A stretch of DNA of 64,000 nt from Apis mellifera (Eukaryota; Arthropoda; Insecta; Hymenoptera; Apidae). The translations under genes were made by a program, and so were the position numbers. Of the stretch, positions 1 through 11,589 are shown piece by piece (position 1 is the first letter of the stretch; every line of letters starts with the position of its first letter). The DNA lies in contig NC_037653.1 in assembly GCF_003254395.2 (NCBI RefSeq), positions 3,251,001 to 3,315,000 on the forward strand. Direction: 5' to 3'. The notes beneath the pieces were generated by a model. That model was given only the letters and a program-made list of their open reading frames with translations, was not told the DNA's origin and did no database searches.

Positions 1-1014
1 GGTTATGCACGGACACGAGGAAGGAGGCATCTCCTGGTGGAAATGTTTGGCGAACCGCGGTTTACGAGGTGTCGTCGCTCATCGCGCAACGGCCGTTAGT
101 CCGGTATCGCTAATAAACCCGCTTAACCGAACGCGAATATGTCGCGTTATCGAGGGAAACATTATGTCCGCGTTAACAATGGCCTCGCAATGCGGCGCGC
201 AACCAGAGCTAATCTGTCCTCGAGTTGTTGCCGCTTTCGACGACTCGAGTATATATTGGAAATTTCGTCGTTGTTTTGTTGAGTAATTTTTCCTATTTAT
301 TAACTTTCCAATTAACGATACCTCTCAATATTTCAAGTAATTTTCGAGCCGACGGTGTAGTAGCACGTATAACTTCGTTCCATCCTTAAGATTTTTTTTC
401 TTTTTTTATTATATTCATCTTTTTTTTTTTCTTCAACTTTACTCGATCGATACGAAAGTTTTCTCCCGTATCGATTGGAAATTTTCAACGCGTTCACATT
501 GGTCGAGCAGTGGAAAGAAAGGAAAAAAAAAAAATATAATCGAATTTAAGAGAGACGAGGAGAGATGATAAAATAGAAAAAAAATTGCAAAGAGTCTTTT
601 CTTCACTAATCGATCGATTGCTTGTTGTCCAGGTTTCCCCATGTGGCGAAGAAGAATTATCGTTGTTCGTTCACCGCCCCACCCACGGCCCATCAAAGGT
701 GAGTACGTACAATAAAGAGTAATTTATAACTAGCGGTGGTGTGCTCGAAAACAGGTAGGGTTAATTGCGAGAGAACGAAGCGGGATGAACGAATTCGTCG
801 CATCCCAGTCGTTATTTCGACTGGGATCCTCCGTTTTCCTCGAAAAGAACGCGTCTCGTCGCGTTGGGACGACAATTTGTTTGGACGAATCGGCCTATTT
901 ACCCGATTAATCCGTGCGCAATTAATTTTTAACGGGTTACACACGGCTCTCACTCTCGATCGAAAAATCGCTTTGAAATTTATTAATCGTAAAATGGAGT
1001 TGAACGAATTGGTT
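1..1014. other. Unique DNA, no gene seen
   Basis: The first 260 bases are CpG-rich and non-repetitive; from 280 to 720 AT-rich with T/A runs. Apart from the hairpin at 802-827 nothing specific was recognised. The open frame from base 5 lacks any recognised feature. Confidence 0.6.
802..827. repeat. 10-bp perfect inverted repeat, 6-base loop
   Basis: ATCCCAGTCG (802-811), loop TTATTT, CGACTGGGAT (818-827). A GGGATG at 783-788 can compete for pairing with CATCCC at 801-806. It lies in unique CpG-containing DNA. Confidence 0.95.
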
Positions 1015-2440
1015 CAGCTATCGTATAAATCGAACGGGGAATAAATTATAAAAGGGAATATTCGATGAATCGACATCCGTTTAATTATCCATAATCCAAT
1101 TAATCTTTTCCACATTGTGTGGATCTTTTTCGCATTTTCGACCGAGAAGTCGATTTTATTGATTCCACGTCGATTGCGAAAACCTTCTTTCGCTTTCTCG
1201 TATAAATCGAAGAGAAACGAGAGATCTCTCGTATGGAAAAATTCTTCGATAAATTCTCCGATGTTTATCCAATTATAATCCAATTAATTTTTCTCTTATA
1301 TCAGTTCCATTCTCCAATCAACAAAATAATGGAGCGACGAATCACTCGTTCCGTCGTATAGATCGAAGAAAAATAAGAAATCTCCAATATGAAAATTTCT
1401 TTGTTGAATTTTTATTTATTTAAATATATATAATCCAATTAATTTTTCTCTCATATCAGTTCCATTCTCCAATCAACAAAATAATGGAGCGACGAATCAC
1501 TCGTTCCGTCGTATAGATCGAAGAAAAATAAGAAATCTCCAATACGAAAATTTCTTTGTCGAATTCGTGTTTATTTAAATATATATAATCCAATTAATTT
1601 TTCTCGTATATCAGTTCCATTTTCTATCAACAAAATGGCTGAATCGTTCCTTCCGTCGTATAGATCGAAGAAAAATAACAAATTTCCAATACGAAAATTT
1701 CTTTGTTGAATTTTTGTTTATTTAAATATATATAATCTAATTAATTTTTCTCTCATATCAGTTCCATTTTCTATCAACAAAATGGCTGAATCGTTCCTTC
1801 GTTTCTTCCGTCGTATAGATCGAAGAAAAATAACAAATCTCTAATACGAAAATTTCTTTGTCAAATTGATGTTTATTTAAATACGTATAATCCAATTAAT
1901 TTTTCTCTTATATCAGTTCCATTTTCTATCAACAAAATGGCTGAATCGTTCCTTCCGTCGTATAGATCGAAGAAAAATAAGAAATCTCCAATATGAAAAT
2001 TTCTTTGTCGAATCTTTATTTATTTAAATATATATAATCCAATTAATTTTTCTTTTACATCAGTTCCATTCTCGAGCAACAAAATGGACGAATCACTTCT
2101 TCCGTCGTATAGATCGAAGAAAAATAACAAATCTCCAATACGAAAATTTCTTTCTCGAATGAATGTTTATTTAAATACATATAATCCAATTAATTTTTCT
2201 CGTATATTAGTTTCGGTTTCGATCAACAAAATGGAGGAATCACTTTTTCCGTCGTATAGATCGAAGAAAAATAACAAATCTCCAATCCGAAAATTTCTTT
2301 CTCGAATGAATGTTTATTTAAATACATATACTCCAATTAATTTTTCTCAGTTTATACATCAGTATATATAATTTTCGATCAACAAAATGGACGAATCGTT
2401 CCGTCGTATAGATCGAACGAAGGAAGCAAAAGAAATCACC
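1015..2440. repeat. Minisatellite array, units of 147 and 155 bp, about 8 copies
   Basis: The marker CAATTAATTTTTCT recurs at 1281, 1436, 1591, 1738, 1893, 2040, 2187 and 2334, giving spacings of 155, 155, 147, 155, 147, 147 and 147. A more diverged copy begins near 1015. Each unit also carries CCGTCGTATAGATCGAAG and AACAAAATGG words. Two unit lengths differing by 8 bp imply an indel that then spread. Copies at the 3' end are the most alike. Confidence 0.95.
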
Positions 2441-3209
2441 GTCGCAAAGAATTTATTCGAGTATATATATATTTCCTCGATTGTCCACGATCCCGAAATT
2501 ATTTAAATCCGATCGCGAAACAATCCGTCGTCCCTTTCGACCGGCAAAAATTCGTGTCCGCGGGAGACGCGTGTCTCCATTTATTAAACGCAAGTTTGTC
2601 GACGTTGCTCGCCGTAAATCTCGTTTCGACCTAAACTCACCGGCTCGTGCATTACGTCCACCGAAATGATTAATACGCGTATCGTAAAATTGGTAGCGCG
2701 TGTATACGGCACCGCTGCCTCTTATTTCGCTTCCGACGGGACGCAATCCGGCGGAAGGCGAACGTAAACGACTTTCCTATCCTTCCCAACCTAAAAGCGC
2801 ATCTTTAATCATTCGAAAGAATTCTTTCTTCTCCCCCCCCCCCCTCCCCTCCTTTTTAACAAGCGTTACACACCGGATCAAGAGAATTTACAATACGAAG
2901 AAATTTCTGATGAAAGAGAAGGGGGAAAACGAAATTTTCCAAGCTCGCAACGATAATAATAATAATAAGGAGAAAAATATGCGAGAAATATATATTATTA
3001 TTGTGATATTTCGAATATTCAGCGGGAACGAATCGGCCAACAAGTTTTTATATAAGACTTTTACGTACGAAACAGGAAGGAAGGAAGGAATTATTCTCTG
3101 GCTAACTAGATTTTCGCTCGGCGGGAAAGCGTCGTATCGCAATTTAACGTAGCTCGCGTCCGGCGAAAGCATATACCTTCGATTATATCGACTCGCGATG
3201 CAATTTGGT
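2441..3209. other. Unique DNA, no gene seen
   Basis: Mixed composition with CpGs at 2460-2770, a C-run at 2833-2843, AAT trinucleotides near 2955-2968. Overlapping open frames on both strands, none convincing. Confidence 0.6.
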
Positions 3210-3661
3210 GATTAAAAACCTCCCGGTTACTAACATTTTTATCTCTCTCTCGCATCGATTATATTTTATCCCTAGATTGTGACTTTGTTTAGTGAAAAAT
3301 TGGATCGAACGAAAAATCTCTTCTTCGGTTTCGACGAAATGACGAATACTCGATCGATCGAGGTTATAAATAAATAAATATACATATATACACACACACA
3401 TATATATATATATAATCCATTCGAAATTGTTGGTGATTAAAAACCTCCCGGTTGCTAACATTTTTATCTCTCTCTCGCATCGATTATATTTTATCCCTAG
3501 ATTGTGACTTTGTTTAGTGAAAAATTGGATCGGACGAAAAATCTCTTCTTCGGTTTCGACGAAATGACGAATACTCGATCGATCGAGGTTATAAATAAAT
3601 AAATATACATATATATACACACATACACATATATATATGTATATAATCCATTCGAAATTGT
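3210..3661. repeat. Two-copy tandem duplication, about 225 bp
   Basis: The word GATTAAAAACCTCCCGGTT occurs at 3210 and 3435, and both copies end in a TA/CA microsatellite plus TAATCCATTCGAAATTGTTG. The copies are nearly identical, so the duplication is recent. The minus-strand open frame across both is a by-product. Confidence 0.95.
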
Positions 3662-6600
3662 TGTATATCGATAAAAGTATTTTGCGATTTTAGAAAACTG
3701 TCCGAAGGCATGTTTTTCACGCATTTTATTGTATTAAAGGCTACATTTTACTAGCCGTAACTAACTATGGATATTAACAGGATATTCACACTTGCTCGTA
3801 CACGACATGCCGCCATGACAATTACGACGCGTTCTTCACGTCGCGTTGGTTAATTCGACTAGGTATAATAATGCACGCTTGACCTTCACTTTCTTCTTTT
3901 GCCTGACCTTTTATCTCCATATCATGCTCACTTTCTATCGTTTTCTTTCTCGAATCGAAGAATTTGCACCGATAATAATAATAACAATAATGAACGACGG
4001 TTCTCAATCTTTACAACCTTATGACCTTTCTTCTCCCTCTTATCACTCCTTTCCTCTCAGGCTGAGATAATTTTCGGGGAAATGAAACGAGTTTTCCTTT
4101 TCTTTTTTTTTTTTTTTTAATACGATTGTGACGATGGTTTTAATTATTTTTCTTTTCTCTTTTCTCGATAAAATAAATTATATTTGGAACTCGAGATTTT
4201 TTTTTTTTTTACATATTCGATTTTAATAAATATAATAATTGTTGGAGGGAGGGGGGGAAAGGATATTCTTTTTTCGTTGAAAGAGGAGGCAAGACTGGCT
4301 TCCCTTCCTTCCATCGGACGGAATTTGCAGGGACACACCTTCGAGGGGTTTTCAGGGCTGGAAATAAGGGCTGCTCGGATATGGTGTCGGCCAGTGCGTT
4401 GTGCTCCATGCCTGTGCGAGGTTGTTGTCGTGCTCTTGCACTTTTTTCTTCGAATTTTAAACCAAACCTGTGCGTGTGCGTGTGTGAGTGTCGATTTGAA
4501 AAAGAGAAGAGGAGGAGGATGAGTCAGGATGGAAAAGCGGAGGAAAAGGAAGGTGAAGACCGACGAAATTTTCTTTCTTTTTTTTTTTACAAAAAGTATA
4601 TCTATTTTTCAAGATTCTCAAATTATTAATTTTTGTGTATATATAATATAAGGGTGTGAAAAGGATTCCAAATATTTGTTTACCCTTAAATCATCGAGAT
4701 CGGCGAAGGTAGTTGGAAAGTATCGTGATAAGCTGACGTGGTTTATTTATAGCCAGTCGTATCCTTCCTCGATGCCAGATTCATTAAATTAATCCGTGGC
4801 CCTCCTCCTCCTTCTATGACGCATCCTCCCTTCTTGTATTATCCGCGTCACAAAAGCCACTCTCGAGCGGGGAATCTCCCTTTATCGACTAAAATTTCTA
4901 TATATCTCTACCCATTTCTCGATACGATATTCTCTTTCAAATTTTTATCAATCGCAAACTCGTTTCGTTTCGTTTCATTCGAATCGAATTTGTTTTTCGA
5001 ATAATAATTTAAACTGTCGCGATAATAGATAGATAAGAGACTTTTTTTCTTTCATAAGAGAGCGAGTGAATCGTGCTTGGAAAAATCGAGTTGGTAAAAA
5101 TCGAGTTTAATCGCGTTTCTGATTTTTTAGGTTAGGTTACCGATCGGTCGGTAACTGTAGAGCGCGGTCTATTTTTGTCGAACGAAGCGAAAAAGAGAAT
5201 AAATAAATTGGCGCGCTTCTTTCTTCCTTTTTCTTTAGTAGTACGTTTATTTTATCTTAAAGTTGCCCAAGCCCAACTTGTTTGGGTGGATCCGGGTGCA
5301 ATTGCGAAACTACTGATTTGTTGCATGCGTCGGATCGTAAAACCAGTTGGAAAAACCGGTCGCCGCCTTCCGATATTTACGAGCCAACGTGTGCAACGAT
5401 TGTATAAAATCCCGGTTTGCGTGCACACGGCAAATTATATTCCCTCTCCCCTTTCTGCACTTCTCTTTCACGCTTGTTATTATCGCTCCGATTCCTAAGT
5501 GTCCCTAAAACCACCTCTCTCTCTCTCTCTCTCATATCGATACACCATATATCCACCGAACGCTTCTTTATCGACCGAGCTTCCGTAACCGCGAGAAGAG
5601 GAGGCCCGTGAAAAAGGAGACGCACGATCAAATATCGCGCGAATACGATTCGTTCGTACGATATTCGAAGGATAGAAACTGCGTCCATCGCGTGTATCGT
5701 CCGAGCGTGCCTCCATCAACGGTTGCCGCGGGACGGCTGTCATAAAGCCATTAACTTTATTATACCGAGTCATTAACTTAAATATTACGACTCACGTGTC
5801 GCGAGTTTCGGCTCTGTTGATTTATCGCAGCCGGGGATTTCATGACGTAACGGAACGCCGCCGCCGCCGCCGCCGCGAAACGGTTGTGTTGTTCACCTGG
5901 TGAACCGACGACGAGGAAGACGAGATCCGCGACGAGCAATCTCTCTTCGAATGAAACGAAGAAAGAGGCTCTTTCTTTTAAGGGATTTTTTTTTACCGAC
6001 CGAGATTATTATTCGAATATTTCTTTTTTTATCGAGAATATTATCGAGATAAAGGGGAATTTGGATCAATATTTTATTTTTTTTTTTTTTATCGAAACGA
6101 GGTCTCTCGAAGGATCGATTTATTTTTATTCGAAGAGAATATTGGAATATTAATTTCTCTCGACAAGGGATCTTTCTGGAAATCGATGTTTTATTTCTTC
6201 TCTCGAATAAAAAGCAATCTCGATAAGGTTTTCAATCTTGAGAAGGGAAGCAACTCGAGTTGTGAGGTCGTCGAATTTTCTAATTTTTCGAAAATTTGTC
6301 TCTTCGTCCGCGATTTCATTATTTGCAAATTTGATCAGTTTAGAAGAATTAATAATTGTTAATAAAGTAAGATAAAAGTAAGAGTAATGGAGTGACTCTT
6401 CTCTGTTTCTTTTTTCCTTTTAGCTCGGCCGTTACGATTTATTCACACTTCTCGATTCCATTATACAATTGATTAATGGCTTCGCAACCAGAACGATTCG
6501 ACTTCCACGAATCCCTCCCCTCCCCTCCTGCCGATTCAATCTGCACACAGCCCTCCCTCCGTTCGAACAATTCCCTTTTTACGACGCGCATTTTGCCGCA

Positions 6601-6726
6601 ATTTCCTCCATCTTGCTCATTCACGCCGTTCATTCGTTCTCCAATTTTTCAATTCTTTCAATTTAGGTTATTTTTAAAAATGTTAAAAATTGGAAAGGAA
6701 AGGGAGGAGAGGAATCTGTAAGAGGA
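3662..6726. other. Unique DNA with short CpG-rich patches, no gene seen
   Basis: Contains T-runs (4100-4120, 4198-4211), a mixed-composition patch at 4260-4450, TTAGGTTAGGTTA at 5129-5140, a CpG-bearing patch at 5270-5900 including (CT)n at 5515-5533 and a GCC run at 5860-5875. No RNA gene or credible exon. Confidence 0.6.
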
Positions 6727-8410
6727 TTCGAAGGAAAGAAAGAAAGAGAGATTTCTCGAGAAATTTATTTTCCAAAGATTCCAAAATTCGAGCTTCCATG
6801 ATTCGAAAGAAAGGAAGAAAGAGAAATTTTACTCTCGAATTTTTCTAGAAAAATATATTTCCAAAATTCAAGTTTCCATGATTCGAAAGAAAGAAAGAAA
6901 GAGAAATTTTACTCTCCAATTTTTCTAGAAAAATATATTTCCAAAATTTGAGCTTCCATGATTCGAAAGAAAGAAAGAAAGAAAGGGAAATTTTACTCTC
7001 GAATTTTTCTAGAAAAATATATTTCCAAAATTCAAGTTTCCATGATTCGAAAGAAAGAAAGAAAGAGAAATTTTACTCTCGAATTTTTCTAGAAAAATAT
7101 ATTTTCAAAATTCGAGCTTCCATGATTCGAAAGAAAGAAAGGAAGAAAGAGAAATTTTACTCTCGAATTTTTTTAGAAAAATATATTTTATTTTCCAAAT
7201 ATTTTTATTTTAAATATAATTTATTTTCCAAAGATTCCAAAATTCGAGCTTCCATGATTCGAAAGAAAGAAAGAAAGAGAGATTTCTCGAGAAACGAGAA
7301 ATTTATTTTCCAAAGATTCCAAAATTCGAGCTTCCATGATTCGAAAAAAAGGAAGAAAGAGAAATTTTACTTTAGAAAAATATTTCTCTAGAAAAATATA
7401 TTTCGAAAGATTCCAAAATTCGAGTTTCCATAATTCGAAAGAGAAATTTTAATTTTTCGAGAAATGAGAAATGCATTTCCAAAGATTCCAAAATTCGAGC
7501 TTCCATGATTCGAAAGAAAGAAAGAAAGAAAGAAAGAGAAATTTTATTCTAGAAAAATATTTCTCTAGAAAAATCCATTTCTAAAGATTCCAAAATTCGA
7601 GCTTCCATGATTCGAAAGAAAAGAAGAAAGAAAAATTTTACTCTTGAATTTCTCTAGAAAAATCCATTTCGAAAGATTCCAAAATTCAAGCTTCCAAAAT
7701 TCGAAAGAGAAATTTTAATTTCTCGAGAAATCCATTTCCAAAGATTTCAAAATTCGAGTTTCCATAATTCGAAAGAAAGGAAAAAAGAGAAATTTTACCC
7801 TCGAATTTCTCGAGAAAAATATATTTCGAAAGATTCCAAAATTCTCGAATTCTCTAGAAAAATATATTTTATTTTCCAAATATTTTTATTTTAAATATAA
7901 TTTATTTTCCAATGATTCCAAAATTCGAGCTTCCATGATTCGAAAGAAAGAAAGAAAGAGAAATTTTTCGAGAAATCTATTTTCAAAGATTCAAAAATTC
8001 CAGCTTCCATGATTCGAAAGAAAAAAAGAGAAATTTTTTACTCTCGAATTTCTCGAGAAAAATATATTTTATTTCCCAAATATTTTTATTTTGAATATAA
8101 TTTATTTTCCAAAGATTCCAAAATTCAAGCTTCCATGATTCGAAAGAAAGAGAAATTTTACTCCCGAATTTTTACTCCGAATTCTAGAAAAATATATTTC
8201 GAAAGATTCCAAAATTCTCGAATTCTCTAAAAAAATATATTTTATTTTCCAAATATTTTTATTTTAAATATAATTTATTTTCCAAAGATTCCAAAATTCG
8301 AAAGGAAGAAAGAAAGAGAAATTTTACTCTCGAATTTCTCAAGAAAAATATATATTATTTCCCAAATATTTTTATTTTAAACATAATTTATTTTCCAAAG
8401 ATTCCAAAAT
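6727..8410. repeat. Complex array built on a TTCCATGATTCGAAAGAAAG unit
   Basis: Roughly twenty irregular units of about 80-110 bp. A unit has an AAAGAAAGAAAGAGAAATTTTACTC block, a TTTCTAGAAAAATATATTT block and a CCAAAATTCGAG block. TTCTAGAA, a palindromic heat-shock-element-like core, is retained exactly in several copies in the first 400 bases. A (TA)n run follows at 8431-8467. No coding potential beyond repeat frames. Confidence 0.93.
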
Positions 8411-8425
8411 TCGAATTTTCTACAA

Positions 8426-8467
<42 letters not shown>

Positions 8468-8469
<2 letters not shown>

Positions 8470-9019
8470 ACACTCTTTCAAAAACGTATTCATTTTCCTG
8501 CCTTTTGCTCGTAGCGGGGGAAAAGTGGGGCACGGAAGGGGCACTCTCCATATATCAAAAAAAGGGAAGGGGGAGGGGGAGGGAGAGGGCTGGTTGGAAG
8601 GAGGTCGGCGTTTTTTTCGGACCCTCGGATTTTTATATGGGTTTCGGGATTTGAAATGAGGATTTACGGGCGGCGTTGGCCGAGAAACATTGTTTCAAAT
8701 AAGACGTCTCGGACGGCCGTAGGAAGGAAGGAAGGGGCGAGGGAGGAGGGAGTTAACGAAGCGTTGATGAAATGAAAAGCGTTGCCGAGGAGGAGAGTCT
8801 CGATCTCTCGAGAAGATCGAGAATAAAATGGGATAAAAAATTCTAGGGAGACCAATGGAAAAAAGGAGGAAAGAAATTCGAGGAGTGTGATTCTGTGTGA
8901 TTCTCCATGTTCTCAATGTTTAATTTTTCCACTGTTTAATTGCTTTTTTTCTTTCGTTAACACGAATTGGAAACGATAGACGAGAGCTGAAAGACAAGAA
9001 AAGTGGAAAGAGAAGGAAA
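8468..9019. other. Purine-rich unique DNA between two arrays, no gene seen
   Basis: G/A-rich around 8520-8600 and 8720-8760. No motif or splice structure convinces me. Confidence 0.6.
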
Positions 9020-10690
9020 GAAATTTCTGAAACGAGAGCCGATTGATTCGAATATTCGAAAAGATTATTTGGAAGCTGCAAGAAAAATGCAAAATTCGAT
9101 CAAAAAAAGAAAAGAAAGAAAGAAAGAAAGAAATTTTCGAGGCGAGAGCTAATTAATTCTAATATTCGAATAATTTCGAAAAAATTATTTGGAAGCTGAA
9201 ATATAATAACTTATTAAATAAGCAAGAAAAATGCAAAATTCGATCAAAAAAGAAAAGAAAGAAAGAAATTTCTGAGGCGAGAGTCAATTAATTCGAATAT
9301 TCGAAAAGATTATTTGGAAGCTGCAAGAAAAATGCAAAATTTGATCATAAAAGAAAAAAAAGAAAGAAATTTTCGAGGCGAGAGCCAATTAATTCGAATA
9401 TTCGAATAATTTCGAAAAAATTATTTCGAAGCTGAAATATAATAGTTTGTCCATTAAATAAGTTCCACCAATGATAGAAACCAATCTAAAAGCTCGAAAA
9501 ACGATCTAAAAGACTACAAGAAAAATGTAAAACTCGATCAAAAAAAAAAAAAAAGAAAAAAAGAAATTTTCGAGACGAAAGCCAATTAATTCGAATATTC
9601 GAATAATTTCGAAAAAACTATTTCGAAGCTGAAATATAATAGCTTGTTCATTAAAAAAGCAAGAAAAATGCAAAATTCGATCAAAAAAAAAAAAAGAAAG
9701 AAAGAAATTGTAAGAAAAATGCAAAATTCAATAAAAAAAAAAGAAATTTCCGAGGCAAGAGCCAATTAATTTGAATAATTTCGAAAAAATTATTTGGAAG
9801 CTGAAATATAATAGTTTGTTCATTAAATAAGCTCCACCAGTGATAGAAATTGATCTAAAATCTCGAAAAATGATCTAAAAGACTAAAAGAAAAATGCAAA
9901 ACTCAATTAAAAAAAAAAAAAGAAAGAAAGAAATTGTAAGAAAAATGCAAAACTCGATCAAAAAGAAAAGAAATTTCCGAGGCGAGAGCCAATTAATTTG
10001 AATAATTTCGAAAAAATTATTTGGAAGCTGAAATATAATAGCTTGTTCATTAAATAAGCAAGAAAAATGCAAAACTCGATCAAAAAAAAAAAAAAAAGAA
10101 AAAAGAAAGAAAGAAATTTCCGAGACGAGAGCCAATTAATTCGAGCCAATATTCGAAAAAATTATTTATAAGCTGCAAGAAAGATGCAAAACTTGATCAA
10201 AAAAAAAAAGATAAATTTTCGAGAAGAAAGCCAATTAATTTGAATATTCGAAAAAATTATTTAGAAGCTGCAAGAAAAATGCAAAAAAAAAATTTTCGAG
10301 GCGAGAGCCAATTAACTCGAATATTCGAAAAAATTATTTCGAAGCTGCAAGAAAAATATAAAAAAAAAGAAATTTTCGAGGCGAGAGCCAATTAATTCAA
10401 ATTATCGAAAAAATTATTTGGAGGCTGCAAGAAAAATGCAAAACTTGATCAAAAAAAAAAAGATAAATTTTCGAGAAGAAAGCCAATTAATTCGAATATT
10501 CGAAAAGATTATTTAGAAGCTGCAAGAAAAATGCAAAACTCGATTAAAAAAAAAGATATTTCTGAGAGTCAATTAATTCGAATATTCAAAAATATTATTT
10601 GGAAGAAAAATGTAAAAAAAAAAAAAAAGAAATTTTCGAGGCGAGAGCCAATTAATTCGAATAATCGAAAAAATTATTTGGCAGCTGAAA
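9020..10690. repeat. Complex array with GAGAGCCAATTAATTCGAAT unit
   Basis: About a dozen to fifteen irregular units of about 75-170 bp. Each unit contains TTTCGAGGCGAGAGCCAATTAATT, ATTCGAAAAAATTATTTGGAAGCTG and AAGAAAAATGCAAAACTCGATC followed by a variable A/AAAG run. CCAATTAATT places a CCAAT word next to a TAAT homeodomain core in every unit. A-run length causes most of the unit-size change. Confidence 0.93.
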
Positions 10691-11358
10691 TTTATGTTAA
10701 ATAAATTCAAATATCCATCATCCTATTCGAGAATATTCCCTCGATAAATTCTTCAGAAGAGAGGACCAAAGAGGACGATCTTAAGAGGAGGATGAAAAAG
10801 ACGTAAAAGACGAGAAAAGTGCAAAACTCGATCGACTTTTCGCTTCCTATTTACTCTACTAAAAACTAAAACCTGAAACCTGAATAAAAACAAACTAATA
10901 CGAACATTTTCGAGAAACTTTTTTTAAATACGAGATTACAATATTTTTATATACGTATATCCTCTTCTTTCCACCAGTTTTTGCTTTCTACAAAATATCT
11001 CTCTCAAATATCTCTACACGAATACGAATAAACCGATAAACATTTATTATAATCGAGACAAGTCGGAAACACGAATAATATATACACGCCCAAGCATGAA
11101 TATAATAAGCCTGATAGAAGAAATAAAGAAAGAAAAAAAAGTGAAGAATAATTCTAAGAAGAATAATTCGTCGGTTCGTATATACATATATACATATATA
11201 TATAAGCATGTAAATGGAGATTATTTCGTGCGAGCCCTTCGAGAACCATTTTGGAGGTGGAGGGGGAAGGATCGGCCGATTGCGCGCGCATGCGCCCCAA
11301 CATCTTTATGAACTCGTTATTACAGCGAGCGAGCGGATAATCAAAGAGCGGTTCCCGA

Positions 11359-11396
<38 letters not shown>

Positions 11397-11589
11397 TTTC
11401 TTTCTCTCTCGGCCGCGCTCGGCTTCTGATTTCTCGCGCTCCTAATTTTAACCATTCTTTTTCCCTCGCACCCAATTCTCGAACGTGTCCAAGCTTTATC
11501 TTATTAGAGATCGATAGGTTCAATTTCAGGGTAGGTTAAAGGAATTTTTTTTATTAATGGTGAAAATTGATCGAAAACGTTTATTACGA
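10691..11589. other. Unique AT-rich DNA leading into the 11.6 kb CpG island
   Basis: Ends in a (CT)n run at 11361-11391 and CGCGCGCATGCGCC near 11281. No gene. Confidence 0.6.
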
